DNA of 64,000 nucleotides from Lachnospiraceae bacterium (GCA_016291655.1 JAEEYF010000040.1:1-64000), one strand, 5' to 3'. Shown: positions 24,350-33,543, counted from the stretch's first letter. A program made the numbers and translations. Notes: generated by a model not told the origin, from the letters alone.

Positions 24350-25252
24350 ATGGCTAAGAATAAAAAAAGACGAAGCTTGGAAAAGAGAAGAGCTATATCC
24401 GGATATTTGTTTATCTCTCCGTTCATTATCGGTTTCCTGGCATTTATGGTAAAACCTCTGTTTCAGTCATTTTATATGAGCCTGTGTAAGGTTGACATCA
24501 GTGCGGCGGGATTCACAATGAATCTTAACAAATTAGGGAATTACTATGAAGCTTTCAGAGTTGACCCTACATTTGTTCAATATGTTGAAGAAGGCCTTGG
24601 AAGAATGGTTTATAATTCTGCAGCCATTCTGGTCTTCAGTCTCTTTGTTGCTTTGATAATCAATCAGAAATTCAAAGGCAGAGGCTTGGTAAGAACAATA
24701 TTCTTCCTGCCGGTAATTCTGTCATCAGGCGCCATAGTTGGAGTAGAATCAAGTAATGCTTTGCTTTCCAGCATAAATTCTGCGATTGAAGATTCAAGCG
24801 GAGCAAGTATCACCGGATATATTGAGACGATCCTTGTTACAACGGGTGTTGCAAGTAGGCCGCTGGAGATCCTGTTTGAAGTTATTGATGGAATATACGA
24901 TGTGGCGTTGGCTTCAGGTATCCAGATAATTATTTTCCTTTCGGGATTGCAGGCAATTCCCAAGAGCTCTTATGAAGCGGCTCAGATCGAGGGATGTACT
25001 TCCTGGGAATCATTCTGGAAGATCACGTTTCCTACCATTTCGCCGTTGTTCCTTGTTTGCTGGGTATATACGGTTGTTGACTTCTGTATGAGAGATGACA
25101 ATGACGTAATGGATAAGATAAATACGGCAATGAGAGAACAATTGAACTATGGTCTTGCTTCTGCTATGGCATGGAGTTATTTCGGAATTGTTATAGCTAT
25201 AATAGGGCTTTCATCATTTATTATTTCTAAGTGGGTATATTACGATGACTGA
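24350..25252 (+). CDS. ABC sugar transporter permease (second pair, UgpA-like)
   Basis: A 300-residue membrane protein with a lysine/arginine-rich start and six predicted segments. The EAA loop is YEAAQIEGCTSWESFWKITF followed by PTISP. An insertion between segments three and four (about residues 125-185, SNALLSSINSAIEDSSG) is longer than in the first-pair permease. I start at 24350 (ATG after GGTAAGG) rather than the in-frame ATG at 24332, which lies within the preceding gene. It overlaps the next permease by 8 bp. Confidence 0.88.
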   Translation: MAKNKKRRSLEKRRAISGYLFISPFIIGFLAFMVKPLFQSFYMSLCKVDISAAGFTMNLNKLGNYYEAFRVDPTFVQYVEEGLGRMVYNSAAILVFSLFVALIINQKFKGRGLVRTIFFLPVILSSGAIVGVESSNALLSSINSAIEDSSGASITGYIETILVTTGVASRPLEILFEVIDGIYDVALASGIQIIIFLSGLQAIPKSSYEAAQIEGCTSWESFWKITFPTISPLFLVCWVYTVVDFCMRDDNDVMDKINTAMREQLNYGLASAMAWSYFGIVIAIIGLSSFIISKWVYYDD

Positions 25253-26225
25253 TTACAGAACTACTACAAAAAGGAAATACTGGGAAAGAAACAGACTCTC
25301 CGGAGGAGAACTGCTCCGGAAGGATGCTGTCAGGGTGTTTGTTTCAATCACGAGATTCATTCTTCTCTTCGGATTATGTTTCTTGATCTTGCAGCCGCTG
25401 TTAAACAAGATTTCCGTAAGTCTTATGGAAGAACAGGATCTGTACAATCCTCTTGTTGTTACACTTCCTGAACATGTTACCACGGCGAACTATGAACTTG
25501 CTGCTTTGTTCCTGAATTATTGGGATGTTCTCAAATCGACGGTTCTGGTTTCTGTTACGATAGCTTTGATACAGATAATTGTTTGTACGGTTGTCGGATA
25601 CGGCTTTGCGAGATTTGATTTCCCCTTAAAGAAGTTTTGGTTTGGGTGTGTAATACTTTTGATAGTAGTACCGCCTCAGACAATTTCCACATCACTTTAT
25701 CTTCACTTCCATTTCTTTAACTTATTTGGAAAAACGCTTAATCTAAGCGGATCCGTAGTGCCTTACTATTTATTGAGCGCAGGTTGTATGGGACTTAAAT
25801 GCGGTCTGTATATTTACATGGTAAGACAGTTTTTCAGAAACATGCCAAAGGAATTGGAAGAGGCTGCTTACGTTGACGGACTCGGTACTTTTGGAACGTT
25901 TGTGCGTATCATGCTTCCGGATGCCAAACCCATTTTGGTTTCCTGTTTCCTGTTTGCTTTTGTATGGCAGTGGACGGACATATTCTACACCAAGCTGTTT
26001 TTGGGAAATGTATCGATGTTATCGATGAAGCTATCAACTATTGCGGATACATTGGACAGTTACGTTAAATATACATTAAATGATGCTGCGGGCGCATCTG
26101 TTGGTTACACTCAATGTATTGTTTCCACCGGTACCTTGATGGTTATTACTCCGATACTTTTACTTTATCTCTTTATGCAGAAAGGATTCACCGAAAGTAT
26201 CGCACATTCAGGTATCAAAGCGTGA
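25245..26225 (+). CDS. ABC sugar transporter permease (second pair, UgpE-like)
   Basis: A 326-residue membrane protein, a little longer than usual because of a 40-residue charged N-terminus. The EAA loop reads LEEAAYVDGLGTFGTFVRIM followed by LPDAKP. The long external loop before it (SVSLMEEQDLYNPLVVTLP) and the C-terminal HSGIKA are typical of this subfamily. It pairs with the upstream permease and is followed by its own binding protein, giving a second complete import channel in the same operon, again without an ATPase. Confidence 0.88.
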   Translation: MTDYRTTTKRKYWERNRLSGGELLRKDAVRVFVSITRFILLFGLCFLILQPLLNKISVSLMEEQDLYNPLVVTLPEHVTTANYELAALFLNYWDVLKSTVLVSVTIALIQIIVCTVVGYGFARFDFPLKKFWFGCVILLIVVPPQTISTSLYLHFHFFNLFGKTLNLSGSVVPYYLLSAGCMGLKCGLYIYMVRQFFRNMPKELEEAAYVDGLGTFGTFVRIMLPDAKPILVSCFLFAFVWQWTDIFYTKLFLGNVSMLSMKLSTIADTLDSYVKYTLNDAAGASVGYTQCIVSTGTLMVITPILLLYLFMQKGFTESIAHSGIKA

Positions 26226-26292
26226 TCTTATTAAACTGTTATATTACCGCCGGGAGCGGTCATATATAAAAATTATTAAAGGAGGAAATTTT

Positions 26293-27777
26293 ATGAAGCA
26301 ACTTAAAAAAGTGGGAGCTCTTATGCTGGCATTTAGCATGGTGGTCGGCATAGCAGCCTGCGGAAGTGAGAAGGACCCCGTGGATACTCCTAAAGCTAAT
26401 CAGGAACCCCAGATCATTGCAAATAATGATAAGGAAGAGGGACCTGAAATTGTCAGCAACAATGATGCTCAGGCAGATCCCTATGAGATCATCAAGGGTA
26501 AAGACGGCAAGCCTATGAATCTTGGAGGCATGGAGATCTTCATCAGTGACTGGTTCTACAGCGAGCAGGAACCTACAAATGCTTACCAGGAAGAACAGAA
26601 GGCTTGGAGAGATTGGATCCAGGAGACCTACAACTTCAAAATTACAGGAAGAGCGGATACCACATGGGGCAACTGCTCTGATGACTATGTAAAGTACGTT
26701 GAAGGCGGCGGAAGTGATGAGAATATCATTTTCACCATTCATCCTCTTGTAGCTACAGCTGCTAAGGCTATGGGACAGGGCCTTATGTATGACCTTGCAT
26801 CCATCGATTGGCTCAACTTTGACGATGAAAAATGGGATCGCGACGTTATGGAATTCTCTACCAGAGGTGAGAAGATCTATGCTATGAGAGCTGAAGCTTC
26901 CGAACCCAGAAATGGTATCTATTTCAACTACAGAATTCTTGAAGAAGCAAACATTAATCCCGAAGATCTTTACAAGTGGCAGGCAGAAGGTACCTGGACT
27001 TGGGATAAGTTCGAAGAGATCTGCGAAAAGGTACAGAAGGATACAGATAACGACGGTGTTATCGATCAGTATGCTATGTGTAACTTCGCTTCTTACTTCT
27101 ATCCTTCAGCTGTATGGTCAAACAAGGGCGCATACATCGGACTTGATGAAAACGGTCAGCTTTACAGCAGACTTGAAAGCAAAGAGACAATGGATGCTCT
27201 TAAATGGGCTGACGATATGATGAAAAAGTACAACAAGCCTAATACTGAAGACGGTGCATGGAACTACTTCATTTCAGAATTCCAGAACGGTAAGGTTTGC
27301 TTCATGGATCATCAGACCTATCTTGCAGGTCAGGACCTGAAGACTTGCGTCGACAAGTTTGGTTTCGTTTGCTTCCCTAAGCCGGAAGGCGTTGACGGTT
27401 ACTATGCTTGGACAGAGAATAACATGATGGTTATCCCTGCAACATATTCCGCAGAAAAGGCTGAAAAGATCGCATTTGCATACAATCTCTGGACAGCTCC
27501 CGTTCCCGGATATGAAGGATATCCTGCTTGGAAGTTCTCTTACTACAACAACTTCAAGGATTCCCCGAAGGCTGTTGATGAAACACTTCCCAGACTCGTT
27601 GATCCTCAGTTCACAGCACCCAGAATGGACTACTCCGTTGCTGAGCTTTGCGGTGATACAGGTCTTCACGGAGAACTCCTCAACTGGAAGTTCGGTAAGG
27701 ACCAGACCATCGCTGAGATCATGGACGAAATCCGTGGCACAGTTCAGGGTTACCTTGACAAGGCTAACGGAAAGTAA
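26293..27777 (+). CDS. Lipoprotein sugar-binding protein of the second importer
   Basis: A 494-residue family-1 solute-binding protein with a lipoprotein signal (lipobox IAAC, Cys23), a short linker, and the two-lobed binding fold. Recognisable segments include NGIYFNYRILEEANI, DTDNDGVIDQYAMCNF and NNMMVIPATYSAEKAEKIA. The ribosome binding site AAAGGAGGAAA is the strongest of the operon, suiting the high level needed for a binding protein. A stable GC-rich hairpin follows its stop. Several Trp and Tyr residues (W-N, W-T-W-D) could stack on sugar rings. The exact ligand is unknown; xylo-oligosaccharides fit the neighbourhood. Confidence 0.88.
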   Translation: MKQLKKVGALMLAFSMVVGIAACGSEKDPVDTPKANQEPQIIANNDKEEGPEIVSNNDAQADPYEIIKGKDGKPMNLGGMEIFISDWFYSEQEPTNAYQEEQKAWRDWIQETYNFKITGRADTTWGNCSDDYVKYVEGGGSDENIIFTIHPLVATAAKAMGQGLMYDLASIDWLNFDDEKWDRDVMEFSTRGEKIYAMRAEASEPRNGIYFNYRILEEANINPEDLYKWQAEGTWTWDKFEEICEKVQKDTDNDGVIDQYAMCNFASYFYPSAVWSNKGAYIGLDENGQLYSRLESKETMDALKWADDMMKKYNKPNTEDGAWNYFISEFQNGKVCFMDHQTYLAGQDLKTCVDKFGFVCFPKPEGVDGYYAWTENNMMVIPATYSAEKAEKIAFAYNLWTAPVPGYEGYPAWKFSYYNNFKDSPKAVDETLPRLVDPQFTAPRMDYSVAELCGDTGLHGELLNWKFGKDQTIAEIMDEIRGTVQGYLDKANGK

Positions 27778-27803
27778 AATCGTGATTTAATTTCACACAA
27801 TGC

Positions 27804-27827
27804 GCGGCGGAGGCCCGCCTCCGCCGC
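27804..27827 (+). terminator. Very stable GC-rich hairpin after the binding-protein gene
   Basis: GCGGCGGAGG (27804-27813) pairs with CCTCCGCCGC (27818-27827) around a 4-nt loop. The tail is only AAATTT, so it may act as a partial terminator or a 3' stabiliser that keeps binding-protein mRNA abundant while letting some transcription reach the AraC gene. Confidence 0.55.
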
Positions 27828-27846
27828 AAATTTAAGGAAACCAATT

Positions 27847-28770
27847 ATGCCAAAAAATGAAAAAGTAATCCTTTCTGGGACGAATAATGATTTTAAAGGC
27901 AAAATTGAATACGATGAGAATGATCGGGAGATTGTGGATTACCATAATAACTCGTCAGTCAGGATATGGTATAATGTTGAACCGCACGGTTACAAACCTC
28001 ATTGGCATGATGCTATGGAAATTATCATGCCGGTTGAAAATGATTACGAAGTGATCATTCGTGATGTTAAACATATGATCAAACCCGGAGAGATTTTTAT
28101 AATTCCTCCCGGATGTATTCATGAGATTCTTGATCCGGTGGCGAAGGGGATAAGGTTTATCTTCCTTTTCGACCTCTCGATCGTAAGGAATCTGAAAGGA
28201 TTTGCGGGACTTGAATCTGCATTTATCAATCCCATTCATGCTAACAAGAGCAGTTATCCGAGAATATTTGACGAAGCATTCAATCTGCTGATAAAAATGC
28301 GAAATGCTTATTTCTACGGACAGGCATACAGTGAGATCACGATTTATTCTTCTTTGATGGAATTCCTCGTGCTATTTGGAGCAAATCACAATACGGATTC
28401 CAAATTATTCAGTAATGCAAAGCCCAGAAAGCAGCAACAATATGTCAAAGAGTTTAACAAGCTTCTGGAGTATATCAATGAAAACTATATGCAGCCGATC
28501 ACGTTGGAAGACGCGGCTGTAAATATCGGTTTCAGTAAATACTATTTTTCAAGATTATTCAAGCAATACACCGAATACACTTTTTGCGATTATCTTACCA
28601 TCAGACGTATCAGAGCAGCAAAGGAATTGCTTGCGGATGCTGATTGTTCGATAATGGACATTGCAATGAATACAGGCTTTTCAAGTATATCTACCTTTAA
28701 CAGGGTATTTAAAGAAACAGAAGGCTGTACACCAAGCGCTTTCAGAGCAAAAAGAAATGAAGAAACATAA
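27847..28770 (+). CDS. AraC-family transcriptional regulator
   Basis: A 307-residue protein. The N-terminal half is a cupin-like sensor domain (PHWHDAMEIIMPVEN and GEIFIIPPGCIHEI). The C-terminal 100 residues form the double helix-turn-helix: first ITLEDAAVNIGFSKYYFSRLF, second IMDIAMNTGFSSISTFNRVF, ending GCTPSAFRA. It lies at the end of the transport operon and beside the convergent GH43/GH8 genes, so it probably activates xylan-use genes. The palindrome at 14500-14516 is a possible target. The start follows TTAAGGAAACC. Confidence 0.88.
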   Translation: MPKNEKVILSGTNNDFKGKIEYDENDREIVDYHNNSSVRIWYNVEPHGYKPHWHDAMEIIMPVENDYEVIIRDVKHMIKPGEIFIIPPGCIHEILDPVAKGIRFIFLFDLSIVRNLKGFAGLESAFINPIHANKSSYPRIFDEAFNLLIKMRNAYFYGQAYSEITIYSSLMEFLVLFGANHNTDSKLFSNAKPRKQQQYVKEFNKLLEYINENYMQPITLEDAAVNIGFSKYYFSRLFKQYTEYTFCDYLTIRRIRAAKELLADADCSIMDIAMNTGFSSISTFNRVFKETEGCTPSAFRAKRNEET

Positions 28771-28809
28771 AAAACACCTGATGCGAAAGAATCGATCGGG
28801 TGTTTTTTT
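28769..28809. terminator. Bidirectional terminator between the AraC and GH43 genes
   Basis: AAAAACACC near 28770-28778 pairs with GGGTGTTTTT near 28798-28806, flanked by A-rich and T-rich ends. It serves the convergent genes on both strands; the last GH43 codons abut it. Confidence 0.75.
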
Positions 28810-30313
28810 ATATTACATATTTGAAATCGGTAAACTTGGCAGTGCCACCGAAATCCGAAGTGGAATAGCAGAAAAGTCCGAAGCGTACACCGCAAAAATG
28901 ATCAAGTCTGAAAGAAAGCTTGTGGATGTAAGAAAGCTTCTCAAATCGTTTGTCGATCTTGTAAGAGAAGGATGCGTAATCGTCTAAGTTCTCAAAGTTC
29001 AGATCGATCCTGAGTTTTACAATAGGAGAGGGGAGAAGGATTTTTTCTATCAGATCTCCCGGAATACAATCTGATCTGCCGTTAAAGCTTTCGTCGGGAT
29101 CTCGGGTAATGAGGTTTAGGTAGAAACCTCCGGGTTCCTTTGAAACCGAAAGCTGTCCGTAACAACTTTCAAATGCACAGATACCTGCATGATCACCAAA
29201 ACGGAGCCGTGATGCATCAACAGTAACTTCCGCATGGCATTTCGGCCAATATGCACGTTGGGTTAACGTGTTCACAGCTTCGGTAATATTGGCACTCAGC
29301 TTACCGGTCGTAATTTCATATGAATTTTTGCCCAGTCTGTATAAACAGGGATCCGGGTTGTGATTAAACTGCCAGGGTAAAGCAAGTTTTTCGCCGTCGG
29401 TAAAACTTGAAGTATAAAGTGAAGAGTATTTGTACTTCGGTTTAGCGGATGAAGGTGCTTCAAACACCGGGATCGAACCGTTATCTCCCACATGAGGGAA
29501 CCCGTCTTTAATACACATGGGGGTAAGGATCGGAATCCTTCCGCAGGCGCCCTGATCTCTGAAGAAGAAACCGTAAAGCTTTCCGTCAGGGGTGGTAACA
29601 ATACCGCCTTGCGCCACTCCGTTTCCCGAGAGACCGTAGTCGTCTCTGATCAATTCCTTTTCACGATACGGGCCTTCTATCCTGTCTGCGACATGGACAA
29701 CCTGAGTTCGTACAGCGGGCTCATCCTTAGGCCAGTGAATATTGAAGATGCAATAGGAAGAACCGATCTTATAGGCATGGGAGCCTTCGTAACCAAGACC
29801 GACATTATGTTCATCCTTAAAGGCTGAAATATTAAGCCCGTCTTTTTTTACCTCAAATCTGTCGATGTCGATCTCTGTGATCCTGATCTCTGTGTTTCCG
29901 TGGATCACAAAGGCTCTGTCTCCGTCGAAGAGCAATGAAGCATCATAGAAAACAGCATTGATGGTGTGTCTCTCCCAAGGACCTGCAGGATCCTTTGAAG
30001 TAAAGACATAGGTGTAATCCTTCCCTATTGAAACGAACAGTGCATAAAACAGTCCGTTGTGATAACGAAGAGAAGGAGCCCACATGCCTCGACCATAGAT
30101 ATTCTGCTCGTATTCAAGACGCTCGGCTGAAGACGAGTCGAGTTCATTGAATACGTATCCGGCGATTTCCCAATTAACAAGATCGAAGGAGCGAAGTACA
30201 GCTCCTCCGGGGAAAAAGTGCATAGTTGTAGAAAGCAGATAATACGTGCTATCTACTCTGATGATATCCGGATCGGGATAGTCCTGTTTAGTTATAGGAT
30301 TAAAGTTTTCCAT
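28808..30313 (-). CDS. GH43 beta-xylosidase/alpha-L-arabinofuranosidase, intracellular
   Basis: A 501-residue protein without a signal peptide. The five-bladed propeller of family GH43 carries the expected acidic triad: base Asp14 in YPDPDI, Asp124 in YDASLLFDGD, and acid Glu176 in GYEGSHAYK. The WAPS and TYVFTSKDPAGPWE segments are typical. The C-terminal third (from about residue 300) is the beta-sandwich seen in GH43 enzymes of this length. It would release xylose or arabinose from imported xylo-oligosaccharides. It lies 30 bp downstream of the GH8 gene on the same strand, so the two form an operon. Which sugar it prefers cannot be read from sequence. Confidence 0.87.
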   Translation of the reverse strand: MENFNPITKQDYPDPDIIRVDSTYYLLSTTMHFFPGGAVLRSFDLVNWEIAGYVFNELDSSSAERLEYEQNIYGRGMWAPSLRYHNGLFYALFVSIGKDYTYVFTSKDPAGPWERHTINAVFYDASLLFDGDRAFVIHGNTEIRITEIDIDRFEVKKDGLNISAFKDEHNVGLGYEGSHAYKIGSSYCIFNIHWPKDEPAVRTQVVHVADRIEGPYREKELIRDDYGLSGNGVAQGGIVTTPDGKLYGFFFRDQGACGRIPILTPMCIKDGFPHVGDNGSIPVFEAPSSAKPKYKYSSLYTSSFTDGEKLALPWQFNHNPDPCLYRLGKNSYEITTGKLSANITEAVNTLTQRAYWPKCHAEVTVDASRLRFGDHAGICAFESCYGQLSVSKEPGGFYLNLITRDPDESFNGRSDCIPGDLIEKILLPSPIVKLRIDLNFENLDDYASFSYKIDKRFEKLSYIHKLSFRLDHFCGVRFGLFCYSTSDFGGTAKFTDFKYVI

Positions 30314-30343
30314 ACAACCTTTTTCTCTGATGAACAGTTAGCT

Positions 30344-31489
30344 TTACCAAATCCTGTAATTTCCGCTTAACGCAAGAAAAGCGAAGAAATACAGGCAATT
30401 GTCGTAGTAACGTCTGATGCCTGTTCGAAGAGGCATGTTATAAAAAGATCTTACCCATTCAACCGTAGATGGGTTATCCGCAGCGAGAGATGCCTGCGCA
30501 ACCGTTGCGGGAAGCCCGGTGGGGTGAAGTACAAAAGAGGAGGGAACGATTCGTCCGTCCACTTCATAAATATGATAATCGTTATTGATACGGGCATTAT
30601 TCAAGAAAAGCTGTATATTATCACAGGCTTTTGTCTGGCCCACATCAATTCCGAACCATTCGTAATCCAAAGCAATATTTGCGACTGTTCTGTAGGAATC
30701 CGAGAAAAACCAGTCATGACGGTCATTGGTCCAGGGAAGCTTTTGCTTGAGAGGCGATCCGTCAAATTCTGCATATTCTGCAGAGAATCCCGTAATGGGG
30801 TGGCAGGCCTTTGCAAGATATTCACGACTTGCTTTGGCACATTCTTTGAAGAATGCTCTGTCTTCCTCGTATGCCCACAATGAGAATAATTCGTAAAAGT
30901 GAGGAAGGTGATAAGAAGGATCCGTAAAACCAATCCCCGGAACAAAAAGGATCTGATGATTGTCATGATTGAACATGGGCGTGCCGGGACGGCCTTCAGA
31001 ACCCTTGTGGATCATGGCTTTAAGGATCTCTTTTGCTTCGTGACTGTAATTAAAGATCCCTTCTCCGTCACCCCATCTATGAGAAGCGAAGAAGAGGGCA
31101 AGTGCAAAAAATTCTTCGCCGTCGGGAGCGGGACCGTTGGCATTCTTCTTACCATCGGTTGCGCATGACCATGCAAAATAGCCCTCATTTTCGCCTTCTT
31201 TCATAAACATATAGGTTTTCGACCATTTCCAGATGCGGTCGAACTGCTCTTTCATATTAAGTTGAACACAGAACATCATACCGTAGGACATTCCTTCTGT
31301 TCGTGCATCATGATTACCGGTGTCCTCGATGTAGCCCATATCGGTAGAGAAATCATGGTATACGCGTTCGTCATCGGAGCCGAAAAAATAAAAGTCTCTG
31401 ATCTCATTGAGACGATCGTTGACAGCCTTTTCATCGATTCCGATCTCGTTGAACATGTTCCTGTATTGTCCTGTTTTGAATGCGTTCAT
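30344..31489 (-). CDS. GH8 reducing-end xylose-releasing exo-oligoxylanase (Rex-type)
   Basis: A 381-residue cytoplasmic enzyme of family GH8. It closely resembles the Bacillus halodurans exo-oligoxylanase: ARTEGMSYGMM (acid Glu65), GYFAWSC, GPAPDGEEFFALALFFASHRWGDGEGIFNY in part, and NDRHDWFFSDSYR (base Asp264). Such enzymes remove xylose from the reducing end of oligosaccharides of three or more units. The lack of a signal peptide agrees with action after import. GGAGGAAG precedes the start. It heads a two-gene minus-strand operon with the GH43 gene and is divergent from the triple-repeat protein. Confidence 0.9.
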   Translation of the reverse strand: MNAFKTGQYRNMFNEIGIDEKAVNDRLNEIRDFYFFGSDDERVYHDFSTDMGYIEDTGNHDARTEGMSYGMMFCVQLNMKEQFDRIWKWSKTYMFMKEGENEGYFAWSCATDGKKNANGPAPDGEEFFALALFFASHRWGDGEGIFNYSHEAKEILKAMIHKGSEGRPGTPMFNHDNHQILFVPGIGFTDPSYHLPHFYELFSLWAYEEDRAFFKECAKASREYLAKACHPITGFSAEYAEFDGSPLKQKLPWTNDRHDWFFSDSYRTVANIALDYEWFGIDVGQTKACDNIQLFLNNARINNDYHIYEVDGRIVPSSFVLHPTGLPATVAQASLAADNPSTVEWVRSFYNMPLRTGIRRYYDNCLYFFAFLALSGNYRIW

Positions 31490-31750
31490 ATCTTCCTCCG
31501 ATGTGTCCTTACTTACACATGATTACATTGAATTTTAACAAAATACAGAAAACAAATCTAATTATTCATTGCTTAAAGAAAGACATATATTGCTAAATCT
31601 TGCTTTTAAAACAAAAAGTGCTAATTATGAGCAATAAAAAGCAATATTTTATATGCCAATTTGCGGAAAGTGTGGTAGAATATATTTGGCTTACATTTCG
31701 CTGTCGAAGAAGAAATGTATCTGACTAAAAAATAAGGGAGGAAATATTTT
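31490..31750. promoter_or_regulatory. Divergent promoter region between the GH8 gene and the triple-repeat protein gene
   Basis: This 261-bp A+T-rich gap must hold promoters for both directions. On the plus strand an extended -10, TGGTAGAAT, is visible at 31673-31681, with a weak -35. On the minus strand a TGTTAAAAT-like element lies near 31535-31545. I find no copy of the LacI operator and no clear dyad. Confidence 0.45.
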
Positions 31751-33367
31751 ATGAAGAAAAAAATTGCTTTGCTTTTATGTGCAGCAATGGTTCTTGCACT
31801 TGCGGCATGCGAAAGCAAAAAAGAGCCGGCCGAGGCAACACCTACACCCAAGCCGCTGACTGTAACCGCTACACCCACTCCGGGACAGAAGAAGACGATT
31901 ACAGCAACACCCACAGCAACACCCACACCCAAGAAGGATTGGACTGCATTGCCTACTTTCACACCTACTCCTGAGCAGATCGCTGCAAAAGAAGAGGCTG
32001 AGAGATTAGCAGCTGAAGAAGCTGCAAGAGCTAAGCTGGACAAGACTTATGTTCTTGACGCAGGCAAGATGGTTAAGATTTCGGGTGAATTGCCTACAGT
32101 TGATGCCTCAGGCAACATTGTAATGAAGGATCAACTGACACAGAAATTCGTTCTTCCGCTCGGTTGCATTCTGAAACCGGGTGAGACTGCTCGTGTTTCT
32201 GTTACATTACAGTTCAACACTGCAGATGACACAGGCATCAGACTTTACCTCTGCGGAAGCGCTGCAGACGACAGACAGTCGGATGTTGTAAACATCAGCA
32301 ATCCCGGAACAACAGATATGGTAACAAAGGTTGTTACATTGAAGGCTACAGGAAATGCCAATCACATCCTCGTTGCTTCTTCAGGCTGGGGCGTAATGAT
32401 CAATGATATCGTTATCAAGCAGATCAAGGTTTCTCCTAATCCTGTCGTTGATATAGCTGCACTTTCGGTTGCATCCGGTGATGCACCTACCACGAATGAT
32501 GATGGCACCATCTCCTTCAAGGGCGGTATTACACAGAAGGTTGTATTCCCTCTCGGAAAGCAGTATTCTGCAGGCGATGTTCTTGCAGTTACAGCTACAG
32601 CTAAGTTCAATACTATTGATGACGATCAGATCAGATTCTATGTTATCCAGGATGGCGCAGACTCTGCTAAGAGCGCTGTTTCTTTCTTCAAGAATCCCGG
32701 ACATACGAATCCTGTTTCTCAGACATTCCTCATCAGTCTTAACGAAGATGCAAACCAGCTCCTGCTTGCAAGCGGCGGTTGGGGAAGATACATTAACGAT
32801 GTTCAGCTCTTCGAGGTACAGGTTACCAAGGCTGAGATCGTAAACCTCAGCAACGTTAAGGTTGGTTCCGGTGAAATTCCTACAATCCTTGACGACGGTA
32901 CACTTCAGGCTAAGGATCAGTTAACCCAGAAGTTCATCCTTCCTATTGAGACTATCGACATGAGTGCTGGTTCTACAATCGTTACCAATGTAAATCTTGT
33001 ATTCAATTCTGCAGATGATGTTTCCGTAAGAGGATATGCTATTGAAGGCACATCTGATGTAAACAAGGGTAATATCGTATTCTATGAGAACACTGTTGGT
33101 ACCGGTGAGACCACTGTTTCACAGGAGATCACAATGAACGAGAACGCTTCTTCACTCTTACTCGGTGGTAAGGGATGGGGAGTAGCCCTCAATGATGTTA
33201 TCATTAAGCAGGTTCTTGTATATGAGAAACCCGTTGTTCCTGAGTTCAAGGCTGACACAACTCCTCAGACGGGCGACAACACAATGATGATCCTTGTTGT
33301 TCTTCTCGGCATGGTAGCAGTAAGTGGTGTTGTTTTCTTCAAGAAGAGAGCAGACGAAAGACAGTAA
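31751..33367 (+). CDS. Surface protein with three tandem repeats, lipobox and LPxTG-like tail
   Basis: A 538-residue protein. It starts with a lipoprotein signal (LAAC, Cys20), then a Thr/Pro-rich linker (TPTPKP, TATPTATPTP) and a charged Glu/Ala helix (76-95). Three repeats of about 130 residues follow (99-230, 231-360, 361-494). Each contains GxxPT, a [LI]TQK-[FV]-[VI]-[LF]-P core, FN-[ST]-x-DD, and ends [SG]-GWG-x-x-[IL]-ND-[VI]. The C-terminus has PQTGD (505-509), a hydrophobic helix and the basic tail KKRADERQ, like a sortase signal. It lies between GH8 and GH10 genes, so carbohydrate binding or cell-surface display is plausible. I recognise no known family for the repeat. Confidence 0.72.
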   Translation: MKKKIALLLCAAMVLALAACESKKEPAEATPTPKPLTVTATPTPGQKKTITATPTATPTPKKDWTALPTFTPTPEQIAAKEEAERLAAEEAARAKLDKTYVLDAGKMVKISGELPTVDASGNIVMKDQLTQKFVLPLGCILKPGETARVSVTLQFNTADDTGIRLYLCGSAADDRQSDVVNISNPGTTDMVTKVVTLKATGNANHILVASSGWGVMINDIVIKQIKVSPNPVVDIAALSVASGDAPTTNDDGTISFKGGITQKVVFPLGKQYSAGDVLAVTATAKFNTIDDDQIRFYVIQDGADSAKSAVSFFKNPGHTNPVSQTFLISLNEDANQLLLASGGWGRYINDVQLFEVQVTKAEIVNLSNVKVGSGEIPTILDDGTLQAKDQLTQKFILPIETIDMSAGSTIVTNVNLVFNSADDVSVRGYAIEGTSDVNKGNIVFYENTVGTGETTVSQEITMNENASSLLLGGKGWGVALNDVIIKQVLVYEKPVVPEFKADTTPQTGDNTMMILVVLLGMVAVSGVVFFKKRADERQ

Positions 33368-33387
33368 TTAATTAATGCAATTTTTAG

Positions 33388-33412
33388 CGGCTCCGCATTG
33401 CGGAGCCGTTTT
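33388..33412 (+). terminator. Terminator after the triple-repeat protein gene
   Basis: CGGCTCCGC (33388-33396) and GCGGAGCCG (33400-33408) with a 3-nt loop and TTTT. Confidence 0.8.
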
Positions 33413-33494
33413 ATTGTTTCTTTTTAGTCTTTCTTAATCCTTTGTTGATGTGATTGTAGCAAAATTTGATATATACTTAGTTAAATTTGCGTTG

Positions 33495-33519
33495 TTTTAC
33501 ATTACCCTGAGATGTAAAA
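33495..33519 (+). promoter_or_regulatory. Inverted repeat in the GH10 leader
   Basis: TTTTACAT (33495-33502) and ATGTAAAA (33512-33519) around nine bases. It lies about 25 bp upstream of the xylanase start and could be an operator or a leader hairpin. The upstream -10 candidates (TATATA/TATACT near 33470-33477) lack a well-spaced -35. Confidence 0.4.
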
Positions 33520-33543
33520 TCTCTTTGGGAGTTAAGGAGACTT

